64,000 bases of DNA from Oscillospiraceae bacterium (lineage in GTDB: Bacteria; Bacillota; Clostridia; Oscillospirales; CAG-272): the NCBI GenBank assembly GCA_015063905.1, contig SVTF01000002.1, positions 55,289-119,288 on the forward strand. The letters are read 5' to 3'. The notes beneath the pieces were generated by a model that was given only the letters and a program-made list of their open reading frames with translations, had not been told where the DNA came from and made no database searches. This document shows, piece after piece, positions 40,118 through 49,209 of the stretch. Positions within the stretch are counted from its first letter, which is position 1. Each line of letters starts with the position of its first letter. A program made the translations under genes and the position numbers.

Positions 40118-42145
40118 ATGCATCCGCAAATATTGTATTGGAAATGGAACGACAGCCTTTTTGACGAAAAAGTTCTTGAAGAAAAGGCGATGGACATAAT
40201 AAAGAGAAGCACATTTCGCGATATTGCGATAGCGCCTCACAGTATGACAAAGCCCGAGGGCAGCTTTCTTGATCCCGTTATGCAGGGACTTGTCCGTAAG
40301 GTAAACGATATTTTTACCGCGCACGGCAGACGTGTAATAATGGACGTTGATATGCGCCATCCGCTTGAATACGGTGCGTTTTTCAAAAAAGCACCCGATA
40401 AATATACATATCAGGCAAGGCTTTATCAGCTTGACCTTGATGAGTGCGGCAGAGCCGAGCTTAAGGTAGCCGAGGCGGATAAGACCAAGCAGCAAGGCTA
40501 TACTCACCTTTTCGGGCTTTCCAAGGTAGCAACTCTTGATGCCGCCGTGGTCGGCTCGTGGTGCTTTGAGGCGGTGGAGGGAATGTATTTCAAGCCCGAA
40601 ACCGTGGTTGACATTATGCCGTATAGCACGCTTGAGCAGAGAGAGGACGAGCTTTATTGGGTGATCGACGCGGGGGCGGATAATGCGGGCAAGCGTGCTA
40701 TTGCATATATTAAGCACAGAATGCCCGGTCCCGACAGACTGTCTGACGAATATCTCACCTGCCAGATGGATCTTATTGAGGCTTTGCGCGATATCGACAT
40801 TTACGGTGTTACGACGGACGAGTGGGGATTGCCGCAGATAATGGAGGCGGGAAGAACACCTTCGCTTTATATGACCGATTCCGCAAAGCAGCTTTATTTT
40901 GAGCATTGCGGCCGCGATCTTTGTGCCGATCTTTTGTATTTCCATTACTCTCCCGTGGGTGATAAAAGCACGAGCGTGCTTGTTGTCAACAAGTATATCG
41001 AAACGCTTCGCGCGCGTGTGACTTTGGGCGACGCCATGGTTTACGACAAGACCAAGGAGGTGTTCGGCAAGGATGCCTTCGTGGGCTTCCATCCCACGTG
41101 GTATTGCGCGCCCAACGGCTTTGCCGTGGACACTTTGCATAACGGCATGGACTGGTGGCAGGTCAAGCGTGACTATTCGCAAACGGACGAGAGGGTGCCT
41201 ATGCATATCCGTCTCGCTATGGCAAGAGGCGCATCTGAACCTATTTGGTACAATATGTGGTATTCACAGCGTACGATGGACATCCGCACATATTATAAAG
41301 AGACTTGGGTAAACGCGCGCTTTGGCGGACGAACCGACTATCTCGGTTATGAATGCTATGAGCCCGGCGTGGTATATACCTTCAGGGATGCGGGCAGACT
41401 TGAAATGCTGTCGCTTATGGACGAGAGCGTGATAAAGCTCAACGATTTTCAAAAGACGTTGCCCGACTCGCGCGTGCTTATGATGTTCTCTATGGAGGCG
41501 TTCACGAATTGGCAGATATACGATCACGGCGTTGCGTCGGTGTCTCCCTTGATGAAGGGGCACAAGGATATATTGGCACTTGCCAACGGCGTGTTTGCCG
41601 AGAATATTTTGTTCGATCTCGTACCTTCAAGCGAGGTGGACAGAGGCAAGCTCAGGATTGATGACGGTAAGATCAAGTATTTTGATCACGATTACGACGC
41701 TGTCGTTGTAGCGTACCCCAAGGGAATAAGCCGTAAGGCGCTGGATTTTGTCAAGGAGTGCGCGGCGCTGACTGATAAGTTTATCGCGGTTGGTCCCGTT
41801 GAGTATCTTAACGACGGTGTGGCTTGTGAATATAATTTTGACGGCGTAGAGAAGGTATACCCCGAATACACCGATCCCAAGATTGTGGCGCGCGACCTTA
41901 TTGAAATGGGCGTCAAGCGCAATATGACGGAAAACAGCTGTACCTTTGAGGACGGAAGCGTGATATTCACGACGGACGGAGAACAAAATCTGTTCAATCC
42001 CTTGTCGGTAGAGTTCGAGCTTGAAGGACATAAAATTATGTTCAAGGGCAAGGATTTCCTGGCGTTCAGACTTAACGGCGGCGAGCCCGAATTCGTCTTT
42101 GGCGAATGCGACGTGCTGACGTTTGACGGAGAATCGCTTATATAA
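40118..42145 (+). CDS. Uncharacterised 675-aa protein, possible glycoside-hydrolase-like TIM barrel
   Basis: No family recognised; follows GH79-like gene on the same strand; ATG 40118 after GGAGG. Confidence 0.55.
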   Translation: MHPQILYWKWNDSLFDEKVLEEKAMDIIKRSTFRDIAIAPHSMTKPEGSFLDPVMQGLVRKVNDIFTAHGRRVIMDVDMRHPLEYGAFFKKAPDKYTYQARLYQLDLDECGRAELKVAEADKTKQQGYTHLFGLSKVATLDAAVVGSWCFEAVEGMYFKPETVVDIMPYSTLEQREDELYWVIDAGADNAGKRAIAYIKHRMPGPDRLSDEYLTCQMDLIEALRDIDIYGVTTDEWGLPQIMEAGRTPSLYMTDSAKQLYFEHCGRDLCADLLYFHYSPVGDKSTSVLVVNKYIETLRARVTLGDAMVYDKTKEVFGKDAFVGFHPTWYCAPNGFAVDTLHNGMDWWQVKRDYSQTDERVPMHIRLAMARGASEPIWYNMWYSQRTMDIRTYYKETWVNARFGGRTDYLGYECYEPGVVYTFRDAGRLEMLSLMDESVIKLNDFQKTLPDSRVLMMFSMEAFTNWQIYDHGVASVSPLMKGHKDILALANGVFAENILFDLVPSSEVDRGKLRIDDGKIKYFDHDYDAVVVAYPKGISRKALDFVKECAALTDKFIAVGPVEYLNDGVACEYNFDGVEKVYPEYTDPKIVARDLIEMGVKRNMTENSCTFEDGSVIFTTDGEQNLFNPLSVEFELEGHKIMFKGKDFLAFRLNGGEPEFVFGECDVLTFDGESLI

Positions 42146-42149
42146 AATA

Positions 42150-42176
42150 AAAACGGACTGCGATGCAGTCCGTTTT
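42150..42176. terminator. Bidirectional terminator
   Basis: AAAACGGACTGC-GAT-GCAGTCCGTTTT, perfect 12 bp. Confidence 0.85.
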
Positions 42177-42182
42177 TTGATC

Positions 42183-43292
42183 TTATTTGTTTGCGTTCAT
42201 TTTGAGATAAGCGTTGACGAAGCCGTCGATATTTCCGTCCATAACGGACTGAATGTTGCCGTCCTCGTAGCCTGTTCTTGTATCTTTTGCCAGCGTGTAG
42301 GGCATAAACACGTAAGAGCGTATCTGCGCGCCCCATTCGATGTTTGTCTTGTTGCCCTGAATCTCCTCAATGGTGTCAAGGCGCTCGCGCAGCTTAATTT
42401 CCATAAGCTTTGCCTTGAGCATTTTAAGCGCCGTTTCCTTGTTCTGAAGCTGCGAACGCTCGGTCTGACAGCCGACAACGATACCCGTGGGCTTATGCAC
42501 GATTCGTATAGCCGAGTCGGTCTTGTTGATGTGCTGACCGCCCGCGCCTGACGAACGGTGCGCCGTGATGTCGAGGTCCTCGTCGCGAAGAACGACAGCG
42601 TCAACGTTTTCAAACTCGGGCATTACCTCAATAGAGGAAAAGGACGTGTGGCGGCGGCCCGCAGAGTCGAAGGGCGAAACGCGAACCAAGCGGTGAACGC
42701 CGTTTTCGCTCTTGAGCATACCGTAGGCGTTGTTGCCCTCAACGGTTATAGTTGCCGATTTGAGTCCTGCCTCGTCACCGTCAAGCCAGTCGATGAGCTT
42801 GACCTTGAAGCCCGATTTTTCAGCGTATCGTGTTATCATTCTGTAAAGCATCTGCGCCCAGTCCTGAGCCTCTGTACCGCCCGCGCCGGGGTGGAAGGAA
42901 ACGATGGCATTGTTGTGGTCGTATTCCTCGCAAAGCAGAACGGAAATACGCTCGTGCTCGGCGATGCGCTCGATCTCGGCAAGCTCGCTGACGACCTCGT
43001 CAACCGAGTCCTCGTCGTTTTCCTCGATAGCCATCTCGGCAAGCGCGATAGCATCCTCCAAGCGGGAGCAGAGCTCCTCATATTCATCGATGGTGTCCTG
43101 AGACTGCTTTATGGTCTGTGTTATTTTGGTTGAGGTTTCGGGATTGTTCCAAAAATTAGGGTCAAGTGTCTGAGCCTCAAGCTCAGCCTTTTTTGCTTTG
43201 AGGTCTTCTATGCGGAGAGCCTGACCCAGCTCCTTTACGTCCGCGCGCATAGCCATCAGCTTGTGCTTTGCCTCTTCAAGTGCGATTATCAT
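42183..43292 (-). CDS. prfB: Peptide chain release factor 2, continuous frame
   Basis: 369 aa; GAGGTEAQDWAQML, HRSSGAGGQHINKTDSAIRI. Confidence 0.95.
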   Translation of the reverse strand: MIIALEEAKHKLMAMRADVKELGQALRIEDLKAKKAELEAQTLDPNFWNNPETSTKITQTIKQSQDTIDEYEELCSRLEDAIALAEMAIEENDEDSVDEVVSELAEIERIAEHERISVLLCEEYDHNNAIVSFHPGAGGTEAQDWAQMLYRMITRYAEKSGFKVKLIDWLDGDEAGLKSATITVEGNNAYGMLKSENGVHRLVRVSPFDSAGRRHTSFSSIEVMPEFENVDAVVLRDEDLDITAHRSSGAGGQHINKTDSAIRIVHKPTGIVVGCQTERSQLQNKETALKMLKAKLMEIKLRERLDTIEEIQGNKTNIEWGAQIRSYVFMPYTLAKDTRTGYEDGNIQSVMDGNIDGFVNAYLKMNANK

Positions 43293-43566
43293 ATATCATC
43301 CTCCGAAATAAAAATTCTTATAAATTGTGTCTTTTGGGGGATATTGCTCTAAATCTTCATTCTCATATTATTATTTCCTCGTTTGAAATTACATATCAAC
43401 CTACATTATATCACATCATGGAAAATTTTTCAATATGTTTTTAACAAATTTCACCTCTCTGTAGCACACTAAAAAAAGCTCAAATTTATTGACTTTTATA
43501 TATAAAAGGGTTATAATTATAATGATAAACTATGTGTTTGTCAAATTTTAAAAGGAGGCAACAAAA

Positions 43567-43767
43567 ATGACTGTAACCAGAGAAAGCATTATTGGCGATA
43601 TCCTCGATTATGATAGAGGAACTGCGGAGTTTTTCTTTGAAATAGGTATGCATTGTCTTGGCTGTCCCGCATCGAGAGGCGAGTCTATTGAGGAGGCTTG
43701 CGCTGTTCACGGAACAGATGCCGATGCGCTTGTTGAAAAGATCAACAAGTATCTTCAAGGCAAATAA
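43567..43767 (+). CDS. DUF1858 domain protein (HCP-associated redox disulfide type)
   Basis: 66 aa; IGDILDYDRGTAEFFFEIGMHCLGCPASRGESIEEAC. Confidence 0.88.
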   Translation: MTVTRESIIGDILDYDRGTAEFFFEIGMHCLGCPASRGESIEEACAVHGTDADALVEKINKYLQGK

Positions 43768-43838
43768 TTTGCCCATGGGGGAGGGCAATTTTGTCACTCC
43801 CCCAATTATCCCAAAAATAACAAAAAGGTTAACTATAT

Positions 43839-44519
43839 ATGAATCTGGATAAAAGACTTTCAGCGGCAGCTGCTTTTGTGCCATATGGCGCGCGGCTTGC
43901 CGACATAGGAAGCGACCATGCCTATCTTCCGATAGCCTTGTGTTTGGAAAACAAAATCCAATGTGCCTTGGCGTCCGACATAAACTCAGGCCCCGTGGCG
44001 TCCGCACGGTCCAATATTATGTTGAACGGCCTTTCGGGCAGGATAAGTGCCATAATGGCGGACGGACTTGACGGAGCGCGAGAATTTGGACCCGATTGCA
44101 TAACGGTACTTGGCATGGGCGGCGAGCTGATCGTTTCCATATTGTCAAAAGCCGAGTGGATAAAGGACGAGCGAATAACGCTTATACTTCAGCCGATGAC
44201 ACACGCCGAGATACTTGCCCATTATCTTGCCCAAAACGGCTTTTGCGTGATTGATGAGGACATCGTTTGCGAAAACGGACGCACGGACAGAGCGTATCGC
44301 ATAATCAAAGCGAGGTATAATGGCGAGATCAGAGAAATAGACGAGCTTGAGGCTTATGTTGGCACAATAAATCTCAACCGCACCAACGAGGACACGCAGG
44401 TCTACATTCGCAGAACGTTATATTTCTTGAAAAACAAGATAGAAGGCAAAAGACAGGCAGGCGCTGTTGCCACGTATGAGGAAGCATTGGCTCGCGAGCT
44501 TAAGAAATACATAAAGTAA
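43839..44519 (+). CDS. trmK: tRNA (adenine(22)-N(1))-methyltransferase TrmK
   Basis: DIGSDHAYLPIALCL, GMGGELIVSIL, LQPMTHAEILAHYLAQNGF. Confidence 0.88.
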   Translation: MNLDKRLSAAAAFVPYGARLADIGSDHAYLPIALCLENKIQCALASDINSGPVASARSNIMLNGLSGRISAIMADGLDGAREFGPDCITVLGMGGELIVSILSKAEWIKDERITLILQPMTHAEILAHYLAQNGFCVIDEDIVCENGRTDRAYRIIKARYNGEIREIDELEAYVGTINLNRTNEDTQVYIRRTLYFLKNKIEGKRQAGAVATYEEALARELKKYIK

Positions 44520-44531
44520 AGGATTTTTATT

Positions 44532-45311
44532 ATGAAAGCAATAGAATTATATAATGCGCTATGTGAGCAAATACCCGCAAGCCTTTCTTGCGAATGGGAT
44601 CACGACGGACTTGAATCTTGTCCCACCCCCGAAAAAGAGGTAAAAAGGGTGCTTGTTGCGCTTGACGTTACCGATGAGGTCATAGATAAAGCGGTGGATG
44701 AGAAATTTGATGTTATTGCATCGCATCACCCCATATTTTTCGGTCAGCTTGAAAATGTAAATGCTACATGTATAAAAGGGGCACGAGCGGTAAGGCTTGC
44801 CAAGAACGATATATCTGTTATGTCATTCCACACTCGCCTTGACGCGCTGGAGGGCGGAGTTAACGACACGTTGGCGCGCAAAATGGGTCTTGAAAATATA
44901 GAGATAGTCGAGGCTGACAGCGACGGTATAATGAGGATAGGCGAGCTTTCTAAGGAGTGCCCCGCGGAGCAGTTTGCCGCGCGCGTAAAAGCGGCGCTTT
45001 CCACAGGCGAAAGTGAGGCGACGGTGATACTCTCGCCCTCGGGCAAATGCGTTCGCCGTGTCGCTCTTATCGGTGGCGGCGGCGGTAAATTCATTGGGAT
45101 CGCCAAGGAGGCGGGCGCTGATACTTACGTCACAGGTGATATGGGCTACCACGATTATCTTTCGGCGGCGGAACGAGAAATGAACCTGATAACCGCGGGC
45201 CATTTTCACACCGAATTCCCCGTGTGTGCAGTTCTTGGCGACAAGATAAAGGCAATATGTCCCGATGCCGATGTTGAGATCTTTTGCTCGGACAGAATGA
45301 AAACTTTTTGA
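44532..45311 (+). CDS. Nif3-like dinuclear metal center hexameric protein
   Basis: LVALDVTDEVIDKAVDEKFDVIASHHPIFF, FHTRLDALEGGVND, GHFHTEFP. Confidence 0.9.
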   Translation: MKAIELYNALCEQIPASLSCEWDHDGLESCPTPEKEVKRVLVALDVTDEVIDKAVDEKFDVIASHHPIFFGQLENVNATCIKGARAVRLAKNDISVMSFHTRLDALEGGVNDTLARKMGLENIEIVEADSDGIMRIGELSKECPAEQFAARVKAALSTGESEATVILSPSGKCVRRVALIGGGGGKFIGIAKEAGADTYVTGDMGYHDYLSAAEREMNLITAGHFHTEFPVCAVLGDKIKAICPDADVEIFCSDRMKTF

Positions 45312-45329
45312 TTGAAAGGCAGATATGAT

Positions 45330-46016
45330 ATGACTTACGTTGTTGCAAATTTACACGGAAATTATGCGAAATTCAAGGAGCTTGTAAAGCTCATATCCTT
45401 TAAGGATAGCGATATTATGTACGTTCTCGGTGACATAGTGGATTATGGCGAGGAGGGAATGGAGCTTGTGGGCGATCTTTCTGTTCGCTATAACGTGTAT
45501 CCCATAGTAGGAGAGCATGATTATCGCGCTGTTAGAATGTTGTCAGGCTTTGAGAAGATGATAAAATCGGGAGAGACCCCCGATAAGAAATTCATCGCGG
45601 AGATGACCGAATGGGCGGCAGACGGCGGACAAGTGACGCTTGATTCCTATCGCACGCTGGATGCCGAGATGAGAGAGGGAATACTCGATTATCTTTCGGA
45701 TATGACGCTCTATGAGGAAGTAACTGCGGGCGGTAAGGATTATCTTCTGGTCCATGCGGGAATCAAGGGATATAAAAAGGGTATTGATCTTGAGTCGCTT
45801 GAGCCCGAGGCGTTCTTTACCGAGGCGCTTGATCTTACGAAGAAGTATTTTGACGATAAGACGGTGATCGTCGGTCATAATCCCACCACCGAGGATAACG
45901 GCGGAGATGGCAAGATATTCTACGGCAACGGCTCCATCGCTATCGACTGCGGTGAGGCAAGAGGCGGCACGATAGGCTGTCTGTGTCTTGACAATATGAA
46001 GGAATTTTACGTTTGA
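45330..46016 (+). CDS. Metallophosphoesterase (serine/threonine phosphatase-like)
   Basis: ANLHGNYAKFKELV, YVLGDIVDYGEEG, IVGEHDYR, VGHNPT. Confidence 0.82.
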   Translation: MTYVVANLHGNYAKFKELVKLISFKDSDIMYVLGDIVDYGEEGMELVGDLSVRYNVYPIVGEHDYRAVRMLSGFEKMIKSGETPDKKFIAEMTEWAADGGQVTLDSYRTLDAEMREGILDYLSDMTLYEEVTAGGKDYLLVHAGIKGYKKGIDLESLEPEAFFTEALDLTKKYFDDKTVIVGHNPTTEDNGGDGKIFYGNGSIAIDCGEARGGTIGCLCLDNMKEFYV

Positions 46017-46018
46017 AA

Positions 46019-47428
46019 ATGATCTTAAAGAAAAACGACATAATCGAGCTTGAAATAACCGACGTAAACAATCTTGGCGCGGGTGTTGGCAGAACGGACG
46101 ACGGAATTGTCGTATTCGTTAACGGTGCGGTCACGGGTGACGTGGTCGAGGCAAAGATAATCAAGGTGACCTCATCGTTTTTGGTGGGAAGGCTTGAAAA
46201 TATCGTCACGCGTTCGAGCCACAGAGCAAATGGAGATGGCTTGCGGAGCGAGGTTTGTAAGGCGCCCAATTCGTGCGGCGGTTGCATCTATCGAAATATT
46301 AAATATGAGCACGAGCTTTGCCTTAAGCGCGACTACGTCAAGAATGCCTTTCGCAAGGCGGGATTGCCCGAAGTAGTCGTGAGCGACACCGCGCACACAA
46401 ACAGGGTGACGGGCTATCGAAACAAGGCTCAGTATCCCGTGCGAGAGGTCGCGGGCAGAGTGCGCGCAGGCTTTTTCGCCACCAAGACTCACGACCTGAT
46501 CCCTTGCGAGAGCTGCCTTTTGCAGCCCGCAATCTTTGGCGAGATCGTTTCGTTTATAACAGATTTTGCCGAGAAAAACAGAATAAAAGCATACGACGAG
46601 ATAACAGGCAAGGGCATTTTGCGCCATATTTATCTTCGCGTGGCGGAAAAGACGGGACAGATAATGGTCTGCCTCGTTATAAACGCGGACAAGCTGGACA
46701 TCGCCGCGGTTTTTGCAAAGCAAGTGATGGAGCACTTTCCCGCGGTCACGTCGGTTATGCTCAACGTAAATAAAAAGAATACAAACGTCATTTTGGGCGA
46801 CAGATTTATATGCATAGGCGGCAAGGACCATATCGTTGACGAGCTTTGCGGTTTGAAATTCAAAATTTCGGCAGAATCATTCTATCAGGTCAACCGCGAC
46901 GGCGCGGAGCTACTTTATGGGCTTGCAAAATACCGCGCGGCACTCTGCGGAAAAGAAACAGTCGCGGACCTTTATTGCGGCGCGGGCACGATAGGACTTT
47001 CTATGGCAGACCGCGCGGCGCGCATCGTGGGAGTCGAGATAGTGGACGAGGCGGTGGAGTGTGCTAAGGAGAACGCAAGACTCAACTGCGTTGAGAACGC
47101 GCACTTTTTCTGCGGCGACGTGTCGGACACGCGAGGACTTCTGGCATCCGCTAAAGACGAGTTGGGCGATTTCTGCCCCGACGTAGTATTAATCGACCCG
47201 CCGCGAAAGGGAACGACGCGCGAGCTTGTCGATTACCTTGACTCGCTCGGCGTGCCGAAAATAGTGTACGTTTCCTGCAATCCCGACACACTCGCGCGCG
47301 ATTGCGCGTGGTTTGCCGCCGCGGGATATGAAATCGGTGAGGTCTCGCCTGTTGATATGTTCCCGGGAACGGGACACGTCGAGTCCGTCGTGTCGTTAAC
47401 ACGCGGAGGCGCGGATTATAACATATAG
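46019..47428 (+). CDS. 23S rRNA (uracil-C5)-methyltransferase RlmD/RumA family
   Basis: TRAM-like N-terminus, CGGCIYRNIKYEHELCLK, DLYCGAGTIGLSMA, DPPRKG, YVSCNPDTLARD. Confidence 0.9.
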   Translation: MILKKNDIIELEITDVNNLGAGVGRTDDGIVVFVNGAVTGDVVEAKIIKVTSSFLVGRLENIVTRSSHRANGDGLRSEVCKAPNSCGGCIYRNIKYEHELCLKRDYVKNAFRKAGLPEVVVSDTAHTNRVTGYRNKAQYPVREVAGRVRAGFFATKTHDLIPCESCLLQPAIFGEIVSFITDFAEKNRIKAYDEITGKGILRHIYLRVAEKTGQIMVCLVINADKLDIAAVFAKQVMEHFPAVTSVMLNVNKKNTNVILGDRFICIGGKDHIVDELCGLKFKISAESFYQVNRDGAELLYGLAKYRAALCGKETVADLYCGAGTIGLSMADRAARIVGVEIVDEAVECAKENARLNCVENAHFFCGDVSDTRGLLASAKDELGDFCPDVVLIDPPRKGTTRELVDYLDSLGVPKIVYVSCNPDTLARDCAWFAAAGYEIGEVSPVDMFPGTGHVESVVSLTRGGADYNI

Positions 47429-47442
47429 AGGATACCATAATA

Positions 47443-48222
47443 ATGAAAACATTCATTGACGTATTTTATGGCATAGAATATGATAAGCTGTTCCCGATGA
47501 GCAAGAAGGCGGGCTTTGACGGCTTTTTTTCGGGTGAGATCTACGCGAACGACGCAGTCGCGCTTGAAGATGTCGCCGCGCTGGCGCAAAAGCACGGCTT
47601 GGAGTGGGAGACGTCGCACGCCACGGGTCCCCATTGCGAAACCATTTGGTCGGAGGGTGATGAGGGCGAGAGATATTGCGACGTGTTGCGCGCCAATATT
47701 GATAATTGCCGCAGGTTCGGTATTCCGTTGCTTGTGGTGCACGTTTCTCCCGATTTTTCAAAGCAACCGAAATTCGACCTGGGTATCAAGCGTTTGGAGT
47801 CCGTAGTGGAATATGCCAAAATTGCAGGTGTGAAGATCGCCTTTGAAAACATCAATTCGCCCGAATATCTGTTTGATACGTTGGCTCATTTTAATGATGC
47901 TCACGTCGGTTTTTGCTATGACGTCGGACACGAAACCTGCCATACCCCAGGCGTCAGATATTTGCCAAGGATCGGCGACAGGCTGTGTTGTACCCACTTG
48001 CACGACAACGACGGTAAGGGCGATTGCCATTGGCTGCCGTTTGACGGAGTGATAGATTTTGAGAGAACGGCTCGTGAATTGAAGACTTGCGACTATCGCG
48101 GAAATCTGACGCTCGAGCTTGCATATCATAGCCACTACGGCAAGAAGTACACGCGCGAGGAATTCTTGGCAGAGGCATATTCCCGAACTAAAAGACTGCA
48201 GAAAATGATAAACGGTAAATGA
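47443..48222 (+). CDS. Sugar phosphate isomerase/epimerase (xylose isomerase-like TIM barrel)
   Basis: 259 aa; IAFENINSP, GFCYDVGHE, HLHDNDGKGDCHWLPFDGVIDF. Confidence 0.85.
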   Translation: MKTFIDVFYGIEYDKLFPMSKKAGFDGFFSGEIYANDAVALEDVAALAQKHGLEWETSHATGPHCETIWSEGDEGERYCDVLRANIDNCRRFGIPLLVVHVSPDFSKQPKFDLGIKRLESVVEYAKIAGVKIAFENINSPEYLFDTLAHFNDAHVGFCYDVGHETCHTPGVRYLPRIGDRLCCTHLHDNDGKGDCHWLPFDGVIDFERTARELKTCDYRGNLTLELAYHSHYGKKYTREEFLAEAYSRTKRLQKMINGK

Positions 48223-49112
48223 CTATGAAGAAAAAAATAAACCCAAAAGAAATATTCGTTGATCTTCTCACCGCCGTCATAGCGGGTGTTATCGTTGGCA
48301 CGGCGTACCATTTTTTCCAGAACAGCAACGGCTTTGCCCCCGGTGGAGTGGGCGGACTTGCAACAATAACGCATCATCTTTTTTCCAACTACACAAGCTG
48401 GTCTTTGCTGATGATAGCCTTCAATCTTCCCATCTTCGTGCTTGTCAGCGCGATGGTGGACAAGAAGCTCGGACTTATGCTCAGCATCTATATGGTGGTG
48501 CAGTCCTTTATCCCAAAGCTTTACGAGGCGATAGGCTTTTTGCCCTACTGTCAGGCTAATAATCAAGGTGATTTTAATATCGTATTTGCCTGTGTTGCCA
48601 CGGGAGTTATATCGGGCTTTGGATTTTCGCTTATGCTGCGCAGATTCGGCGCAAGCGGAGGAACGTACGGAATATCCGCGCTGATAAAAAAGGCAAGACC
48701 CGAGATCAATATTGCATACGTTTCATTTATTATGGATTCGTGCGTGGTATTTATAGCGTTTTTCGTATACGGAATGAGGATAACCCCCGTTATATGCACC
48801 CTGCTGAATTTGTTTATTGCCAATATCATTGTTGACAATGGACTCAGCGGTCTTAAAAACGGATACAAATTCGAGATCGTGACCTCGCACCCCGAGGAGC
48901 TTGCAGAGGAGCTTATGACAAAGCTCAAGCACGGTGTAACCGAGATACAGGTTCACGGAATGTATTCGAATGACGACAAATATATGCTTGTGTGTATAAT
49001 CAACAAGCGACAGATAGGTCAGATGATGAAGATAATAAAAAAATACCCCGATACCTTCGCAAGCTTCGGAAAGGTCAATGAGGTGTTGGGAAACTTTAAG
49101 CGAAAAGTGTAA
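48219..49112 (+). CDS. YitT family membrane protein with C-terminal DUF2179
   Basis: AVIAGVIVGTAYHFFQNSNGFAPGGVGGLATI; MYSNDDKYMLVCIINKRQIGQMMKIIKKYPDTFASFGKVNEVLG. Confidence 0.88.
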   Translation: MTMKKKINPKEIFVDLLTAVIAGVIVGTAYHFFQNSNGFAPGGVGGLATITHHLFSNYTSWSLLMIAFNLPIFVLVSAMVDKKLGLMLSIYMVVQSFIPKLYEAIGFLPYCQANNQGDFNIVFACVATGVISGFGFSLMLRRFGASGGTYGISALIKKARPEINIAYVSFIMDSCVVFIAFFVYGMRITPVICTLLNLFIANIIVDNGLSGLKNGYKFEIVTSHPEELAEELMTKLKHGVTEIQVHGMYSNDDKYMLVCIINKRQIGQMMKIIKKYPDTFASFGKVNEVLGNFKRKV

Positions 49113-49209
49113 AAACAGAAAGCACGCAGCTTATTAATTGTGATTGGATCCGCTTAAAGCGGATTAAATAGAGATTGAAATTTTAATACATAGAAACGGA
49201 GAAACTAAA

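Noticed and set aside
40100-41206. 368-aa minus-strand ORF
   Set aside because: Antisense to the 676-aa protein gene, which has a good RBS and coherent frame.
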